NCBI RefSeq assembly: GCF_000292345.1
Contig: NZ_ALOU01000071.1
Coordinates: 1-64,000 of the forward strand
Direction: 5' to 3'
Source: Cupriavidus sp. BIS7
GTDB lineage: Bacteria; Pseudomonadota; Gammaproteobacteria; Burkholderiales; Burkholderiaceae
Length of the DNA: 64,000 nucleotides
Positions within the stretch are counted from its first letter, which is position 1; every line of letters begins with the position of its first letter. Of this stretch, positions 38,221 to 48,163 are shown one piece after another. The notes beneath the pieces are model-generated. The model was not told the DNA's origin and did no database searches. It saw nothing but the letters and a program-made list of their open reading frames with translations. The position numbers and the translations under genes are program-made.

Positions 38221-39249
38221 ATGCTTGTCCTCGGCATCGAATCCTCCTGCGACGAAACCGGGCTGGCCCTCTATGACACCGAGGCCGGCCTGCTCGCGCA
38301 TGCGCTGCACTCGCAGATCGCCATGCATCGCGAATACGGCGGCGTGGTGCCCGAACTGGCATCGCGAGACCACATCCGGCGCGTGCTGCCACTGCTGCAA
38401 CAGGTACTTGATGAAGCTGGCCGCACGCGCGCAGACATCGACGCCATCGCCTATACCCAGGGCCCCGGGCTGGCCGGCGCCCTGCTGGTCGGCGCGTCTG
38501 TGGCCAATGCGCTGGGCTTTGCGCTGGGCGTGCCGATGATTGGCGTGCATCACCTTGAGGGCCATCTGCTGTCGCCGCTGCTGACCAGCGCCCCGCCACC
38601 GTTCCCGTTCGTGGCACTGCTGGTTTCGGGCGGGCACACCCAGCTGATGGAAGTCAAAGGCATCGGCGATTACCGGTTGCTTGGCGAAACGCTCGACGAT
38701 GCCGCCGGCGAAGCGTTCGACAAGACCGCCAAGCTGCTGGGCCTGGGCTATCCGGGCGGCCCGGAAGTCTCGCGGCTGGCCGAGTTCGGCAACCCCGACG
38801 CATTCGAGCTGCCACGGCCGATGCTGCATTCGGGCAATCTCGATTTCTCGTTCGCCGGCCTGAAGACCGCCGTGCTGACGCAGACGCGCAAGCTCAGCAA
38901 TACGTGCGAACAGGATCGAGCCAATCTGGCGCGCGCATTCGTCGACGCGATCGTCGACGTGCTGGCCGCGAAGTCGTTCGCCGCGCTCAAGCAGACCGGC
39001 GACAAGCGGCTGGTTGTAGCTGGCGGCGTGGGCGCGAATCGCCAGCTACGCGAGCGGCTCAATGAAATGGGCAAGCGCCGCAAGGTCGAAGTGTTCTACC
39101 CCGACCTGGCGTTCTGCACCGACAACGGGGCCATGATCGCCTTCGCCGGCGCGATGCGTCTGCAGGCGGCGCCGCAGCTTGCGCGGCACGACTACGACTA
39201 TGGCGTGACGCCGCGCTGGGATCTGGCTGACATCAGGCTGCCGGCTTGA
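38221..39249 (+). CDS. tsaD: tRNA threonylcarbamoyladenosine synthase subunit TsaD
   Basis: A 342-residue ASKHA-fold protein that transfers the threonylcarbamoyl group to A37 of ANN-decoding tRNAs, with TsaB and TsaE. It begins [19 protein letters not shown] and shows the metal ligands in GVHHLEGHL, the nucleotide loop [10 protein letters not shown], and [13 protein letters not shown] with the distal Asp in CTDNGAMIA. The start ATG 38221 matches the family's [12 protein letters not shown] start. It is a single gene followed by a perfect palindrome at 39255–39280. Confidence 0.97.
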   Translation: MLVLGIESSCDETGLALYDTEAGLLAHALHSQIAMHREYGGVVPELASRDHIRRVLPLLQQVLDEAGRTRADIDAIAYTQGPGLAGALLVGASVANALGFALGVPMIGVHHLEGHLLSPLLTSAPPPFPFVALLVSGGHTQLMEVKGIGDYRLLGETLDDAAGEAFDKTAKLLGLGYPGGPEVSRLAEFGNPDAFELPRPMLHSGNLDFSFAGLKTAVLTQTRKLSNTCEQDRANLARAFVDAIVDVLAAKSFAALKQTGDKRLVVAGGVGANRQLRERLNEMGKRRKVEVFYPDLAFCTDNGAMIAFAGAMRLQAAPQLARHDYDYGVTPRWDLADIRLPA

Positions 39250-39254
39250 AGTTG

Positions 39255-39280
39255 CCTCTCTCCCGCATGCGGGAGAGAGG
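39255..39280. terminator. Perfect 26-bp palindrome after tsaD
   Basis: CCTCTCTCCCGCA and its exact complement TGCGGGAGAGAGG with no spacer, six bases after the tsaD stop. It is one of three related CTCTCCC palindromes in the window and lies between the convergent tsaD and folE2 genes. A T-run is missing, so terminator function is likely but not proven. Confidence 0.55.
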
Positions 39281-39301
39281 GAGCAATCCATCGGTACTTG
39301 A

Positions 39302-40105
39302 TCAGGCCAACCGCTTGTCGTGCTCAATCACCGCGTAAGCGCTGTGATTGTGGATCGATTCGAAGTTCTCGGCTTCGAGCGTGTACGCCACGATGCGATC
39401 GTCGGCGTTCAGGCGCATCGCGATGTCGCGCACGAGGTCTTCCACGAACTTCGGATTCTCGTAGGCGCGCTCGGTGACGAACTTCTCGTCGGGACGCTTG
39501 AGCAGGCCCCACAGTTCGCACGATGCCTCTTCCTCGGCCATGCGCACGAGCGTCTCCACGCTCAGGTCGCCGGCCAGCTCCACCTGCATCGTGATATGCG
39601 AACGCTGGTTGTGCGCGCCGTATTGCGAAATCTTTTTCGAGCACGGGCACAGGCTCGTCACCGGCACCAGCGCGGTCATGAACAGGCGCGTCTGGCCGTC
39701 GCGGGCCTCGGCAACCAGCGTCACCTCGTAGTCCAGCAGCGACTGCACGCCCGATACCGGCGCCGTCTTCGAGATGAAATACGGGAACGAGACCTCGATG
39801 CGGCCTGCATCGGCTTCCAGGCGCACCAGCATGTCGTCGAGCAACGCGCGGAATGCGGCCAGGTCCAGCGCCGCGCGGTTGTCTTCGAGCAGGGCCATGA
39901 AGCGCGACATGTGCGTGCCCTTCTGGTCGGCCGGCAGGCGCACATCCAGGTTGAACGTACCGACGGTACCCACGTCTCCGGAAGGAGTCTTCAGCGTGAG
40001 CGGAAAGCGCACGCCCTTCACGCCCACGCGCTGGATCACGATCTGGCGGGTATCCACGCTCGACTGGACGTCGGGCATGACAAAGGCGGGATTGATGTCA
40101 TTCAT
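39302..40105 (-). CDS. folE2: GTP cyclohydrolase FolE2
   Basis: A 267-residue type IB GTP cyclohydrolase that makes dihydroneopterin triphosphate for folate and queuosine. Motifs: [23 protein letters not shown], the metal-binding Cys in [20 protein letters not shown], and [34 protein letters not shown] towards the C-terminus. Unlike FolE, this class is not strictly zinc-dependent and is often used under zinc limitation. No Zur site was recognised. A TAGAAT at 40268–40273 might be its -10. Confidence 0.95.
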   Translation of the reverse strand: MNDINPAFVMPDVQSSVDTRQIVIQRVGVKGVRFPLTLKTPSGDVGTVGTFNLDVRLPADQKGTHMSRFMALLEDNRAALDLAAFRALLDDMLVRLEADAGRIEVSFPYFISKTAPVSGVQSLLDYEVTLVAEARDGQTRLFMTALVPVTSLCPCSKKISQYGAHNQRSHITMQVELAGDLSVETLVRMAEEEASCELWGLLKRPDEKFVTERAYENPKFVEDLVRDIAMRLNADDRIVAYTLEAENFESIHNHSAYAVIEHDKRLA

Positions 40106-40430
40106 CTACGGTTTCCTCCAGGAGGCCATCAGAGGGGGGCAGGCCATCCTTACGGTCGCGGCGTTTTCGCAGAACCTCTCCACGCCGCGCAACGAGTGTG
40201 AAACGACGGGTCCAGGCTTGATCGAGGGCGCCGGCCCGTAGCTGCGAACACAAAAAATGGAAGTGCGATTCTACGGGATATTGGCGAGCCTTGTCGCAGC
40301 GCCGCATTAATCCGCATATTTCCTGCGGGTAATGTTCGGGCGATGCCGGGAAACGCCATTTCAACGCGCCCAAAAGCAAACCGGCGCGGGATTACCGCGC
40401 CGGTTTGTCTGACTGCGATGCCAAATGGCG
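40106..40430. other. 325-bp intergenic region dxs / folE2
   Basis: No gene is seen. It holds the dxs terminator at 40378–40406, a possible minus-strand -10 (TAGAAT, 40268–40273) for folE2, and a GC-rich leader of about 150 bases. Confidence 0.45.
40378..40406 (-). terminator. Intrinsic terminator of dxs
   Basis: AAACCGGCGCGG (40378–40389) pairs perfectly with CCGCGCCGGTTT (40395–40406) around GATTA. It lies 24 bases after the dxs stop on the minus strand. Confidence 0.75.
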
Positions 40431-42347
40431 TCAGGCCACGCGCGTCGCCACCTTCACCGGTTGCGCCGCCAGGCCGAAACGCTCGCGCACCGAGCGTTCG
40501 ATTCCGGCCGCATCGAGGCCGCACAGCGACAACAGGTACGCCGGATCGCCGTGATCGATGAACTTGTCGGGAAGGCCCAGCACAAGCGTCGGAATCTCGA
40601 TGCCCGCCTCGGACAGCGCTTCAAGCACGGCGCCACCGGCACCGCCCATCGTGGCACCCTCTTCCACCGTGACGAGGAAGTCGTGGCTGGCGGCCAGTTG
40701 CTTGACCAGTTCGACGTCGAGCGGCTTCACGAAACGCATGTTGGCCACCGTGGCGTCGATCTGCTCGGCAGCGGTCAGTGCCGGGTGCAGCATCGAACCG
40801 AAAGCCAGGATCGCCACGCGCTGACCTGCGCGCGCATGGCCTTCGCGACGGATCTCGCCCTTGCCCACCGGCAGCGCCGTCAGCTCGGCCTGCGTGGCCA
40901 CGCCAACGCCCGCGCCGCGCGGATAGCGCACGGCGGTCGGGCAATCCTGCTGGTAAGCCGTGGTCAGCAGCTGGCGGCACTCGTTCTCGTCGGACGGCGT
41001 CATCACCATCATGTTGGGGATGCAGCGCAGGAACGGAATGTCGTAGGCACCGGCATGCGTGGCGCCATCAGCGCCCACCAGCCCCGCGCGGTCCAGTGCG
41101 AACACCACCGGCAGATTCTGCAGCGCCACGTCGTGGATAAGCTGGTCGTAACCGCGCTGCAGGAACGTCGAGTAGATCGCCACCACCGGCTTCAGGCCTT
41201 CACAGGCCAGGCCGCCAGCAAACGTGACCGCGTGCTGCTCGGCGATACCGACGTCGTAGTAGCGGTCCGGGAAGCGCTTCTCGAACTCGACCATGCCCGA
41301 GCCCTCGCGCATGGCCGGCGTTACGCCGATCAGCCGCTTGTCGGCAGCGGCCATGTCGCACAGCCACTCGCCGAACACTTGCGTATAGGTCTTGCGCGAC
41401 GGCTTGGCCGACGGACGAATACCTTCGGCCGGGTTGAACTTGCCGGGGCCGTGGTAAAGGATCGGATCGGCCTCGGCCAGCTTGTAGCCCTGACCCTTCT
41501 TGGTCACCACGTGCAGGAACTGCGGGCCGTGCCCTTCCAGCGCGCGCTGGCGGATGTTCTGCAGCGTCGGCACCAGCGATTCGAGGTCGTGGCCGTCGAT
41601 CGGGCCGATATAGTCAAAGCCGAATTCCTCGAACAGCGTGGCCGGCACGACCATGCCCTTGGCATGTTCTTCCAGGCGCTTTGCGAACTCGAGCACCGGC
41701 GGCGCGACCGACAACACCTTCTCGATGCCCTTCTTGGTCGCTGCGTAGAACTGGCCCGACAGCAGGCGCGCCAGGTGCTTGTTCAGCATGCCCACCGGCG
41801 GCGAGATCGACATGTCGTTGTCGTTCAGCACCACCAGCATCGGCAGGTCCTTGTAGACACCTGCGTTGTTCATGGCTTCGAAGGCCATGCCGGCGGTCAT
41901 CGCACCATCGCCGATCACGGCGATGCCCACGCGCTTCTCGCCACGCGTACGCGCGCCAAGCGCCATGCCCAGTGCCGCGGAAATCGACGTCGACGAGTGC
42001 GCGGTGCCGAACGTGTCGTATTCGCTTTCGGCGCGACGCGGGAAGCCGGAGATACCACCGAACTGGCGCAGCGTCGACATGCGGTCGCGGCGGCCGGTCA
42101 GGATCTTGTGGGGGTAGCTCTGGTGACCCACGTCCCAGACCACGCGGTCGTTGGGCGTGTCGAAGACATAGTGCAGCGCAATGGTCAGTTCCACCGTGCC
42201 AAGGTTGGACGACAGGTGCCCGCCGGTCTGCGAGACCGATTCGAGCACGTAGGCGCGGAGTTCCTCGGCCAGCGTGTTGAGCTGGCGACGGTCCAGCTTG
42301 CGCAGGTCCGCGGGGTCGTCGATTTTGTTGAGCAGCGTGTAGGTCAT
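40431..42347 (-). CDS. dxs: 1-deoxy-D-xylulose-5-phosphate synthase
   Basis: A 638-residue thiamine-diphosphate enzyme that condenses pyruvate and glyceraldehyde-3-phosphate, the first step of the MEP isoprenoid pathway. Domains in order: the ThDP-binding domain with [34 protein letters not shown] and [15 protein letters not shown] with LNDNDMSIS; the transketolase pyrimidine domain with [16 protein letters not shown]; and the C-terminal domain. The start is [11 protein letters not shown]. It is downstream of ispA by 43 bases, so isoprenoid precursor supply and farnesyl diphosphate synthesis are co-transcribed. Confidence 0.98.
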   Translation of the reverse strand: MTYTLLNKIDDPADLRKLDRRQLNTLAEELRAYVLESVSQTGGHLSSNLGTVELTIALHYVFDTPNDRVVWDVGHQSYPHKILTGRRDRMSTLRQFGGISGFPRRAESEYDTFGTAHSSTSISAALGMALGARTRGEKRVGIAVIGDGAMTAGMAFEAMNNAGVYKDLPMLVVLNDNDMSISPPVGMLNKHLARLLSGQFYAATKKGIEKVLSVAPPVLEFAKRLEEHAKGMVVPATLFEEFGFDYIGPIDGHDLESLVPTLQNIRQRALEGHGPQFLHVVTKKGQGYKLAEADPILYHGPGKFNPAEGIRPSAKPSRKTYTQVFGEWLCDMAAADKRLIGVTPAMREGSGMVEFEKRFPDRYYDVGIAEQHAVTFAGGLACEGLKPVVAIYSTFLQRGYDQLIHDVALQNLPVVFALDRAGLVGADGATHAGAYDIPFLRCIPNMMVMTPSDENECRQLLTTAYQQDCPTAVRYPRGAGVGVATQAELTALPVGKGEIRREGHARAGQRVAILAFGSMLHPALTAAEQIDATVANMRFVKPLDVELVKQLAASHDFLVTVEEGATMGGAGGAVLEALSEAGIEIPTLVLGLPDKFIDHGDPAYLLSLCGLDAAGIERSVRERFGLAAQPVKVATRVA

Positions 42348-42390
42348 GGTGTCCGTTCGGCCGCCGGATTCTTTGTGTCCGGCTTTCAGT

Positions 42391-43275
42391 TCAGTTTGAG
42401 CGCAGCACGATCAGGTCGGCCAGTTCCGCCAGACGTCCGGCGCGTGCGCCGAATCCAGCCAGCGCCTCGTGGGCGTCGGTGCGTAGCTGGGCGGCCAGCT
42501 CCCGTGCTGCATCCAGGCCAAGCAGCGACACGTAGGTCGGCTTGTCGTTAGCGGCGTCCTTGCCGGCGGTCTTGCCAAGCGTGGCCGTATCGGCAGTCAC
42601 GTCGAGAATATCGTCTACGACCTGGAACGCCAATCCCACAGCCGCGGAATAGCGGTCAAGCGCGGCCAGACCGGCCGGATCGATGCTTCCGCACAACGCC
42701 CCCATGCGCACGCTGGCGCGCAGCAGCGCACCGGTCTTCATGCGATGCATGCCCTCCAGCGCCTCGCGGGTCATTGCCTTGCCGACGTTCTGCAGGTCGA
42801 TCGCCTGGCCGCCGCACATGCCGACCGAACCCGACGCCACGGCCAGTTCGGACACCAGCTTCAGGCGCGCTTCCGCACCAAGTGCCGGAGCCTGGGCCAG
42901 CACGATGAACGCCTGCGTCTGCAGCGCGTCGCCCACCAGCAGTGCCGTGGCCTCGTCATAGGCCTTGTGGACCGTCGGACGGCCGCGGCGCAGGTCATCG
43001 TCGTCCATGCAAGGCATGTCGTCGTGAACCAGCGAATATGCGTGAATCATCTCCACAGCGCATGCCGCGGCGTCGCAGGCTTCAGGTGTCGCACCGACCA
43101 CTTCGCCCGCAGCATGAACCAGCAGCGGGCGTACCCGCTTGCCACCGCCGAGCACAGCATAGCGCATGGCTTCATGCAAGGTGTGTGGAATTGTGTCCGT
43201 GGACGGTAGGGCCGCGTCGAGGGCGGCCTCGGTGCGGGCGCCTTGCGTCCGCATCCAGGTAGCGAAATCGCTCAT
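42391..43275 (-). CDS. ispA: Farnesyl diphosphate synthase (polyprenyl synthetase)
   Basis: A 294-residue short-chain prenyl transferase that makes farnesyl diphosphate. The first aspartate-rich motif is in [19 protein letters not shown] and the second in [11 protein letters not shown]. The small residues five and six before the first motif (His, Ala) suit a C15 product. [11 protein letters not shown] is the substrate-binding strand. It overlaps xseB by four bases and is followed by dxs, the conserved xseB–ispA–dxs order of proteobacteria. Confidence 0.96.
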   Translation of the reverse strand: MSDFATWMRTQGARTEAALDAALPSTDTIPHTLHEAMRYAVLGGGKRVRPLLVHAAGEVVGATPEACDAAACAVEMIHAYSLVHDDMPCMDDDDLRRGRPTVHKAYDEATALLVGDALQTQAFIVLAQAPALGAEARLKLVSELAVASGSVGMCGGQAIDLQNVGKAMTREALEGMHRMKTGALLRASVRMGALCGSIDPAGLAALDRYSAAVGLAFQVVDDILDVTADTATLGKTAGKDAANDKPTYVSLLGLDAARELAAQLRTDAHEALAGFGARAGRLAELADLIVLRSN

Positions 43276-43586
43276 TCGAAATCTGCGCTATTGCTGTTGC
43301 TATCTGCGTTGTTCTGGGTGCGCGTCTCGCCGGCCAGCGGCTTCAGCGCGTCACCTTCCAGTACCTTGACCTGTTGCGCGACCCGCTCCAGGCTCTGCTG
43401 GCAGAAGCGGACGAGTTCGGCTCCACGGCGGTAGGCGGCAAGCGACGCCTCCAGCGGCAACTCGCCGCTCTCCATGCTCGCCACCAACGTCTCCAGTTCG
43501 GCCATTGCGGCCTCGTAGGAAGCCGGCGGCGCACTGGCGGCCGGCGTATCTTCAGGCTGGACCGGGGTGGTCGTCGTTCTTGGCAT
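43272..43586 (-). CDS. xseB: Exodeoxyribonuclease VII small subunit
   Basis: A 104-residue helical protein. The conserved core is [36 protein letters not shown] (residues about 23–58), which forms the helical hairpin that binds XseA. The tails are longer than in E. coli and rich in Pro/Thr at the start and Asn/Ser at the end. It is the first gene of the xseB–ispA–dxs operon and overlaps ispA by four bases. XseA is not in the window. Confidence 0.93.
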   Translation of the reverse strand: MPRTTTTPVQPEDTPAASAPPASYEAAMAELETLVASMESGELPLEASLAAYRRGAELVRFCQQSLERVAQQVKVLEGDALKPLAGETRTQNNADSNSNSADFE

Positions 43587-43725
43587 GTCGGGCCTTGATC
43601 AGGGGAATTCGGGATTTTACGCCAATCCTGGGCTTGGTCGCAGAATCGCCTGACCAGCACAATAGCCACATAGGCCCCATGGGTACCCCCTAACATCGGC
43701 TTTTGACAAGGAAGTGACGTGTGCG

Positions 43726-43778
43726 CCCGGGTCGTCATTCGGAATGCGCTGCAAAGGGCACCTCCATGACGACCCGGG
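43726..43778 (+). ncRNA. Long stem-loop with T-run, possible small RNA or attenuator
   Basis: CCCGGGTCGTCAT (43726–43738) is perfectly complementary to ATGACGACCCGGG (43766–43778) across a 27-base loop. It is followed on the plus strand by CGACTTTTTC. TTGACA lies upstream at 43703–43708 but no -10 follows at the right distance. It could be the terminator of a small RNA, an attenuator, or a protein-binding palindrome. Confidence 0.4.
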
Positions 43779-43833
43779 TCGACTTTTTCGCTAAAAAGGC
43801 AAAAAAATCAGTCCCTTAACTTTTTGGGTCGGG

Positions 43834-43839
43834 TACAAT
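43834..43839 (+). promoter_or_regulatory. Candidate -10 element of the Rieske gene
   Basis: TACAAT downstream of the stem-loop. No good -35 at standard spacing. It would give a leader of about 165 bases. Confidence 0.4.
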
Positions 43840-44010
43840 CCCGGGCTCGTCAGCGAGTTCCCCACCGTTGCGTCAACCACGCATTCCCAGGTCACCAGAC
43901 ACGCGGGAACTGGTCCGGGTCCGGCTCGTCTGACACTGTTTCCCAAATCGATTTCATATTTCGATGGTTGGGTTGTTCACTGCTTTCGCCTGTTATAGGG
44001 AGTGGGGATA

Positions 44011-45117
44011 ATGTCCAATCTCAGCACCGCGCTCAAACTTGCGCCGGCTGATTCGCAGTTGCCCGTCAACGTCTACTTTGACGAGGCACTGTATCAACAA
44101 GAACTGGAACTGCTGTTCAAGAAGGGCCCGGGCTACGTCGGCCACGAACTGATGGTGCCGGAGACCGGCGACTTTCAGACGCTGGCCGCCGAAGACGAAG
44201 GCCGCATGCTGGTGCGCAACCCGGGCGGCATCGAACTGCTCTCCAACGTCTGCCGTCATCGCCAGGCCATCATGCTCAACGGCCGCGGCAACGCCAAGAA
44301 CATCGTCTGTCCGCTACACCGCTGGACCTACGACCTCAAGGGTGACCTTCTCGGCGCTCCGCACTTCGAAAAACAGCCTTGCGTTCACCTGAACCGCTCG
44401 CCGCTCCAGAACTGGAACGGCCTGCTGTTCGAGGGCGAACGCGACGTGCGCGCCGACCTTGGCAAACTAGGCGTGGCGCAGGACCTGGACTTCGATGGCT
44501 ACAAACTCGACCACGTAGAGGTTCACGACTGCGACTACAACTGGAAGACCTTTATCGAGGTCTATCTGGAGGACTACCACGTCGTGCCGTTCCACCCCGG
44601 CCTGGGCAGCTTTGTGTCCTGCGACGACCTCAATTGGGAGTTCGGCGAATGGCACAGCGTGCAGACCGTGGGCTTGCATGCTGGCCTGAAGCGCCCCGGC
44701 AGCCCCACGTACGAGAAGTGGCACGAGGCGGTGTTGCGCTTCAACAACGGCCAACTGCCGAAGTACGGTGCGATCTGGCTGACGTACTACCCCAACATCA
44801 TGGTGGAGTGGTACCCGAACGTGCTGTGCATCTCCACGCTGCACCCATTGGGTCCGAACAAGACGCGCAATATCGTCGAGTTCTACTACCCCGAGGAAAT
44901 CGTGCTGTTCGAGCGTGAGTTCGTCGAAGCCGAGCGCGCCGCCTATATGGAGACGTGCATCGAGGACGACGAGATTGCCGAGCGCATGGACGCCGGACGC
45001 CTGGCCCTGATGAAGCGCGGCATCAGCGAAACCGGCCCGTACCAGTCCCCGATGGAAGACGGCATGCAGCACTTCCACGAGTGGTACCGCCGCGCGATGG
45101 ACTACAACAAGCGATAG
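44011..45117 (+). CDS. Rieske aromatic ring-hydroxylating dioxygenase, alpha subunit
   Basis: A 368-residue oxygenase subunit. The Rieske 2Fe-2S ligands are Cys81 and His83 (CRHRQ), and Cys100 and His103 (CPLHRW). The catalytic mononuclear iron ligands are in the conserved EDYHVVPFHPGL (His190, His195). The start ATG 44011 has AGGGAG upstream; a GTG at 44002 is an alternative. No reductase, ferredoxin or beta subunit gene adjoins, so electron donors are elsewhere. The substrate cannot be read. A similar lone oxygenase gene near ispA–dxs is, from memory, common in this bacterial group. Confidence 0.9.
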   Translation: MSNLSTALKLAPADSQLPVNVYFDEALYQQELELLFKKGPGYVGHELMVPETGDFQTLAAEDEGRMLVRNPGGIELLSNVCRHRQAIMLNGRGNAKNIVCPLHRWTYDLKGDLLGAPHFEKQPCVHLNRSPLQNWNGLLFEGERDVRADLGKLGVAQDLDFDGYKLDHVEVHDCDYNWKTFIEVYLEDYHVVPFHPGLGSFVSCDDLNWEFGEWHSVQTVGLHAGLKRPGSPTYEKWHEAVLRFNNGQLPKYGAIWLTYYPNIMVEWYPNVLCISTLHPLGPNKTRNIVEFYYPEEIVLFEREFVEAERAAYMETCIEDDEIAERMDAGRLALMKRGISETGPYQSPMEDGMQHFHEWYRRAMDYNKR

Positions 45118-45156
45118 CCGCCGTGCGCTGATCGCCCGTTATCTGTGGATGACATC

Positions 45157-45184
45157 AGGACGGACCGCGAGAGCGGTCCGTCCT
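45157..45184. terminator. Hairpin after the Rieske gene
   Basis: AGGACGGACCGC (45157–45168) and GCGGTCCGTCCT (45173–45184) form a 12-bp perfect stem with a GAGA loop. There is no T-run, but it lies 40 bases after the stop and ahead of the next gene. Confidence 0.55.
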
Positions 45185-45318
45185 GCATTGGAGCGGCCCT
45201 CCCGGCACTGCTAGAATCCATCCCTTATTCGTTGCCAGTACAACGGATTTTCATTGCGAGGCCGCTCCATCAAGAAGCCGGCCCGCGCCCCTGATCCAAT
45301 CTCGCCATCTCCGACGCC

Positions 45319-46239
45319 ATGCAATCGCTCTGGATGTTGTTTGCCGCCTTCTCGTTCTCGCTGATGGGGGTGGGCGTCAAGCTGGCGGCCGAGTTCTACA
45401 CCACGGGCGAAATCGTCTTCTACCGCAGCCTGATCGGCGTGACGATCATGTGGATCATGCTGGCTTCGCGAGGTGTCCCGGTGCGTACGCCGCACATGGC
45501 CACGCATATCAAGCGCAGCGTGTTCGGCGTGACAGCCCTGCTTCTCTGGTTCACGTCGATCTCGATGCTGCCGCTGGCCACGGCGATGACGCTGAACTAC
45601 ATGTCGCCGGTCTGGATCGCCATGATCCTTGGTGCCAGTGCCGCGCTGGCCGGTACGGCTGGCGCTGCCGACCGCAAGCTGATTGGCGCGATCCTGCTCT
45701 CGTTTGCGGGCGTCATCTGCCTGCTGCAGCCTTCGGTGGGCCATGACCAGTTGACCGGCGGCCTGATCGGCCTGATCTCTGGCGTGTTCACGGCGCTGGC
45801 CTATGTGGAAGTGCGGCAGCTTGGCCAACTCGGAGAGCCCGAGGGGCGCATCGTGTTCTACTTCTCGGCCGTGGGTCTCGTCTGCGGACTGGTCTGGATG
45901 CTCTATTCGGGCGTAAGCCCCCATACCTGGTATGGCGCGGGCCTGCTGCTGGCGATCGGCATCCTGGCCACGCTCGGCCAGACCTCGATGACGCGTGCCT
46001 ACAAGCGCGGCAACACGCTCCTGACTGCCAACCTGCAGTACGCGGGCATCGTGTTCTCGAGCCTGTGGGGCACCCTGGTGTGGGATGACAAGCTTAATTG
46101 GATCTCGTGGCTCGGGATGGCGCTGATCATTGCCAGCGGCATCGCCACCACGCTCACGCGCGCCCGCGCTACCGACGATCACCCGACACCGGCCACGCCG
46201 GTAAAGTCGCTCGAGGCCGAGGTGCATCCAGAGGTGTAG
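45319..46239 (+). CDS. EamA/DMT-family transporter
   Basis: A 306-residue inner-membrane protein with about ten hydrophobic segments in two EamA repeats, from MQSLWMLFAAFSFSLMGVGVKLAAE to WISWLGMALIIASGIATTL. Conserved features include FYRSLIGV in helix 2 and PLATAMTLNYMSPVW in helix 4. Family members export amino acids or other metabolites. The substrate is not evident. A short polar tail follows the last helix. It is followed after 65 bases by sseA on the same strand. Confidence 0.9.
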   Translation: MQSLWMLFAAFSFSLMGVGVKLAAEFYTTGEIVFYRSLIGVTIMWIMLASRGVPVRTPHMATHIKRSVFGVTALLLWFTSISMLPLATAMTLNYMSPVWIAMILGASAALAGTAGAADRKLIGAILLSFAGVICLLQPSVGHDQLTGGLIGLISGVFTALAYVEVRQLGQLGEPEGRIVFYFSAVGLVCGLVWMLYSGVSPHTWYGAGLLLAIGILATLGQTSMTRAYKRGNTLLTANLQYAGIVFSSLWGTLVWDDKLNWISWLGMALIIASGIATTLTRARATDDHPTPATPVKSLEAEVHPEV

Positions 46240-46304
46240 TGGTGGGTTGCGGGCGCCGGCAGGTGTAGCATTGGCGATCGATCTCATTCGCAGACACGAC
46301 CCTC

Positions 46305-47162
46305 ATGCCGACTCCGCTGATCACCGCCTCCGAACTCGACCAACTGCGCGCCGCGGGCAAGCAGCATGTGGTCGTCTTCGACTGTTCGTTCGACCTGACC
46401 AACCCCGCCGCCGGGCGCGATGGCTATCAGCAGGGCCATATTCCTGGCGCGCACTACCTGCACCTGGACAACGAACTGTCCGGCCCAAAGACCGGCACCA
46501 ACGGCCGCCATCCGCTGCCCGATCCCGAATTGTTTGCCGCACGCCTGCGTGCATTGGGCGTCAACGACGATACGCTCGTAGTGGCGTATGACGCGCAAGG
46601 CAGCATGTACGCGGCACGGCTCTGGTGGATGATGCGCTGGACCGGCCATGCGGCGGTGGCCGTGATCGATGGCGGCCGGAATGCGTGGGTCGCCGCGGGC
46701 CTTCCGCTCGAACATGGCGCCACGCCGGACCCGGAAACGGCAGGCAACCTGACTCGCCGCCCGTCGCTCGTGAAGACCGTGGACGCCAACGCGCTGCTGG
46801 CCAATCTGAGCCAGCCTTCAATGCTTGTTGTCGATGCCCGCGCAGCCGACCGGTTCCGCGGCGAGAACGAAACGCTCGACCCCGTCGGCGGTCACATTCC
46901 CGGCGCCGCCAATCGCTTCTTCAAGGACAACCTCGCCGCGGACGGCTACTTCAAGCCGGCGGACCAGTTGCGCGCCGACTTCAGCCAGGTATTCGCCGGA
47001 AAGGCGCCGGGGCAGACGGTGATGCAATGCGGCTCGGGCGTTACGGCCTGCCACAATCTACTGGCGCTGGAAGTGGCCGGCCTGACCGGTGCCGCGCTGT
47101 ACCCGGGATCGTGGAGCGAGTGGTGCGCGGACCCGAAGCGCCCTGTCGCCACGGGTGCTTGA
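46305..47162 (+). CDS. sseA: 3-mercaptopyruvate/thiosulfate sulfurtransferase
   Basis: A 285-residue protein with two rhodanese domains. The C-terminal active site is QCGSGVTACHN with catalytic Cys242. The G-S-G-V-T loop is typical of 3-mercaptopyruvate sulfurtransferases rather than thiosulfate enzymes. The N-terminal domain carries Asp96-Ala-Gln in place of the Cys loop and is structural. It could supply sulfane sulfur. Probably transcribed with the EamA gene. Confidence 0.93.
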   Translation: MPTPLITASELDQLRAAGKQHVVVFDCSFDLTNPAAGRDGYQQGHIPGAHYLHLDNELSGPKTGTNGRHPLPDPELFAARLRALGVNDDTLVVAYDAQGSMYAARLWWMMRWTGHAAVAVIDGGRNAWVAAGLPLEHGATPDPETAGNLTRRPSLVKTVDANALLANLSQPSMLVVDARAADRFRGENETLDPVGGHIPGAANRFFKDNLAADGYFKPADQLRADFSQVFAGKAPGQTVMQCGSGVTACHNLLALEVAGLTGAALYPGSWSEWCADPKRPVATGA

Positions 47163-47199
47163 ACAGGTAGCTGACGACCGAGGTCGGCCGCACGCGGCG

Positions 47200-48090
47200 T
47201 CAGTTTGACGCCGCCTCTGCGGCAACGCGCGAATGGCTATGCGCGTGCTGCTCATGCACGCCGTTCGTGATGAATACGATGGCCGCAATGCCCGCCGCCA
47301 CCAGCACCACCTGCATCGCCGACTCCTTGAGCCGCGGCTTGCGCTGCATCTGCGGCATCAGGTCGCTGACGGCGATATAGACGAAGCTGCTCGATGCAAT
47401 CACCAGCACATACGGAATCCAGCTTGTGAGTTGGTCGAGCAGGAAGTACCCGACGAGCCCGCCAATGATGGCGGCCACACTCGACAGCAGGTTGAACGCA
47501 AACGCGCGCGCCTTCGAAAAACCGGCGTTCAGCAGCACGATGAAATCACCCACTTCCTGCGGGATTTCGTGTGCGGCGATGGCCAGCGCCGTGACGATGC
47601 CGATATGCGGATTGGCCAGGAACGCGGCGGCAATCACAATGCCATCGGCAAAATTGTGGAAGGTATCGCCAACCAGGATCGTCAGGCCGCTGCGGCCCGC
47701 TTCCTCGCGGTCATGGCCGTGATGGTGATGGTGCCCGTCGCCTTCGTGGTGATGCGAATGGCGCAGCAGCGAGATCTTCTCCAGCAGGAAGAAACCAAGC
47801 AGCCCGGCCAGCAGTGTGCCAAACAGCGCACGCGGGTCGGCGCCGGATTCGAACGCCTCCGGCAGAGAATGCAGCAACGCCGTGGCCAACAAGACACCTA
47901 CCGAAAAGCTCACCATGCGCTCCACCACGCGCGACGCCACGGTCAGCGATAGCAGCGCCGCCCCCAGAATGCTGCCGACGCCAGAAATCGTCGCGGCCAG
48001 CAGGATGTACAGAAGCGTGGAATGGATAATGGGCTCCCCGGAACCGGCCCCTGCCCGACAACCGGGCAGTCGTAGCCGACTGCTTTGCAA
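47200..48090 (-). CDS. ZIP-family metal transporter (start codon uncertain)
   Basis: A ZIP-family divalent metal importer. Eight membrane segments are seen, with the cytoplasmic His-rich loop HSHHHEGDGHHHHHGHD. Metal-site motifs are DTFHNFADGIVIAAAF and AIAAHEIPQEVGDFIVLL in helices 4 and 5. The start is a problem: the conserved N-terminus begins near IIHSTLLYILL, yet there is no ATG or GTG nearby. The nearest standard start in frame is TTG 48090, giving 296 residues with an odd 20-residue leader. A GGGGAG lies close before ATT 48030 (276 residues), an initiation codon used only rarely. Zinc or iron is the likely substrate. Confidence 0.85.
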   Translation of the reverse strand: MQSSRLRLPGCRAGAGSGEPIIHSTLLYILLAATISGVGSILGAALLSLTVASRVVERMVSFSVGVLLATALLHSLPEAFESGADPRALFGTLLAGLLGFFLLEKISLLRHSHHHEGDGHHHHHGHDREEAGRSGLTILVGDTFHNFADGIVIAAAFLANPHIGIVTALAIAAHEIPQEVGDFIVLLNAGFSKARAFAFNLLSSVAAIIGGLVGYFLLDQLTSWIPYVLVIASSSFVYIAVSDLMPQMQRKPRLKESAMQVVLVAAGIAAIVFITNGVHEQHAHSHSRVAAEAASN

Positions 48091-48163
48091 CCTTTAACGC
48101 AACAAGGTTGCAAAAACGCAAAAGCCGCATTGTACGTAGATCAATGCCTTCTTTGCAATCTCC

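Larger units (their letters stand above)
43587..44010. other. 424-bp divergent region xseB / Rieske gene
   Basis: No gene is seen. It contains the 13-bp inverted repeat at 43726–43778, a possible plus-strand -10 (TACAAT, 43834–43839) and an A/T-rich stretch (43780–43825). The predicted leader for the Rieske gene is about 165 bases. Confidence 0.5.

Noticed and set aside
43703-43731. TTGACA at 43703 as the promoter of a small RNA
   Set aside because: No acceptable -10 lies 16–18 bp downstream; the region at that distance is CCCGGG.
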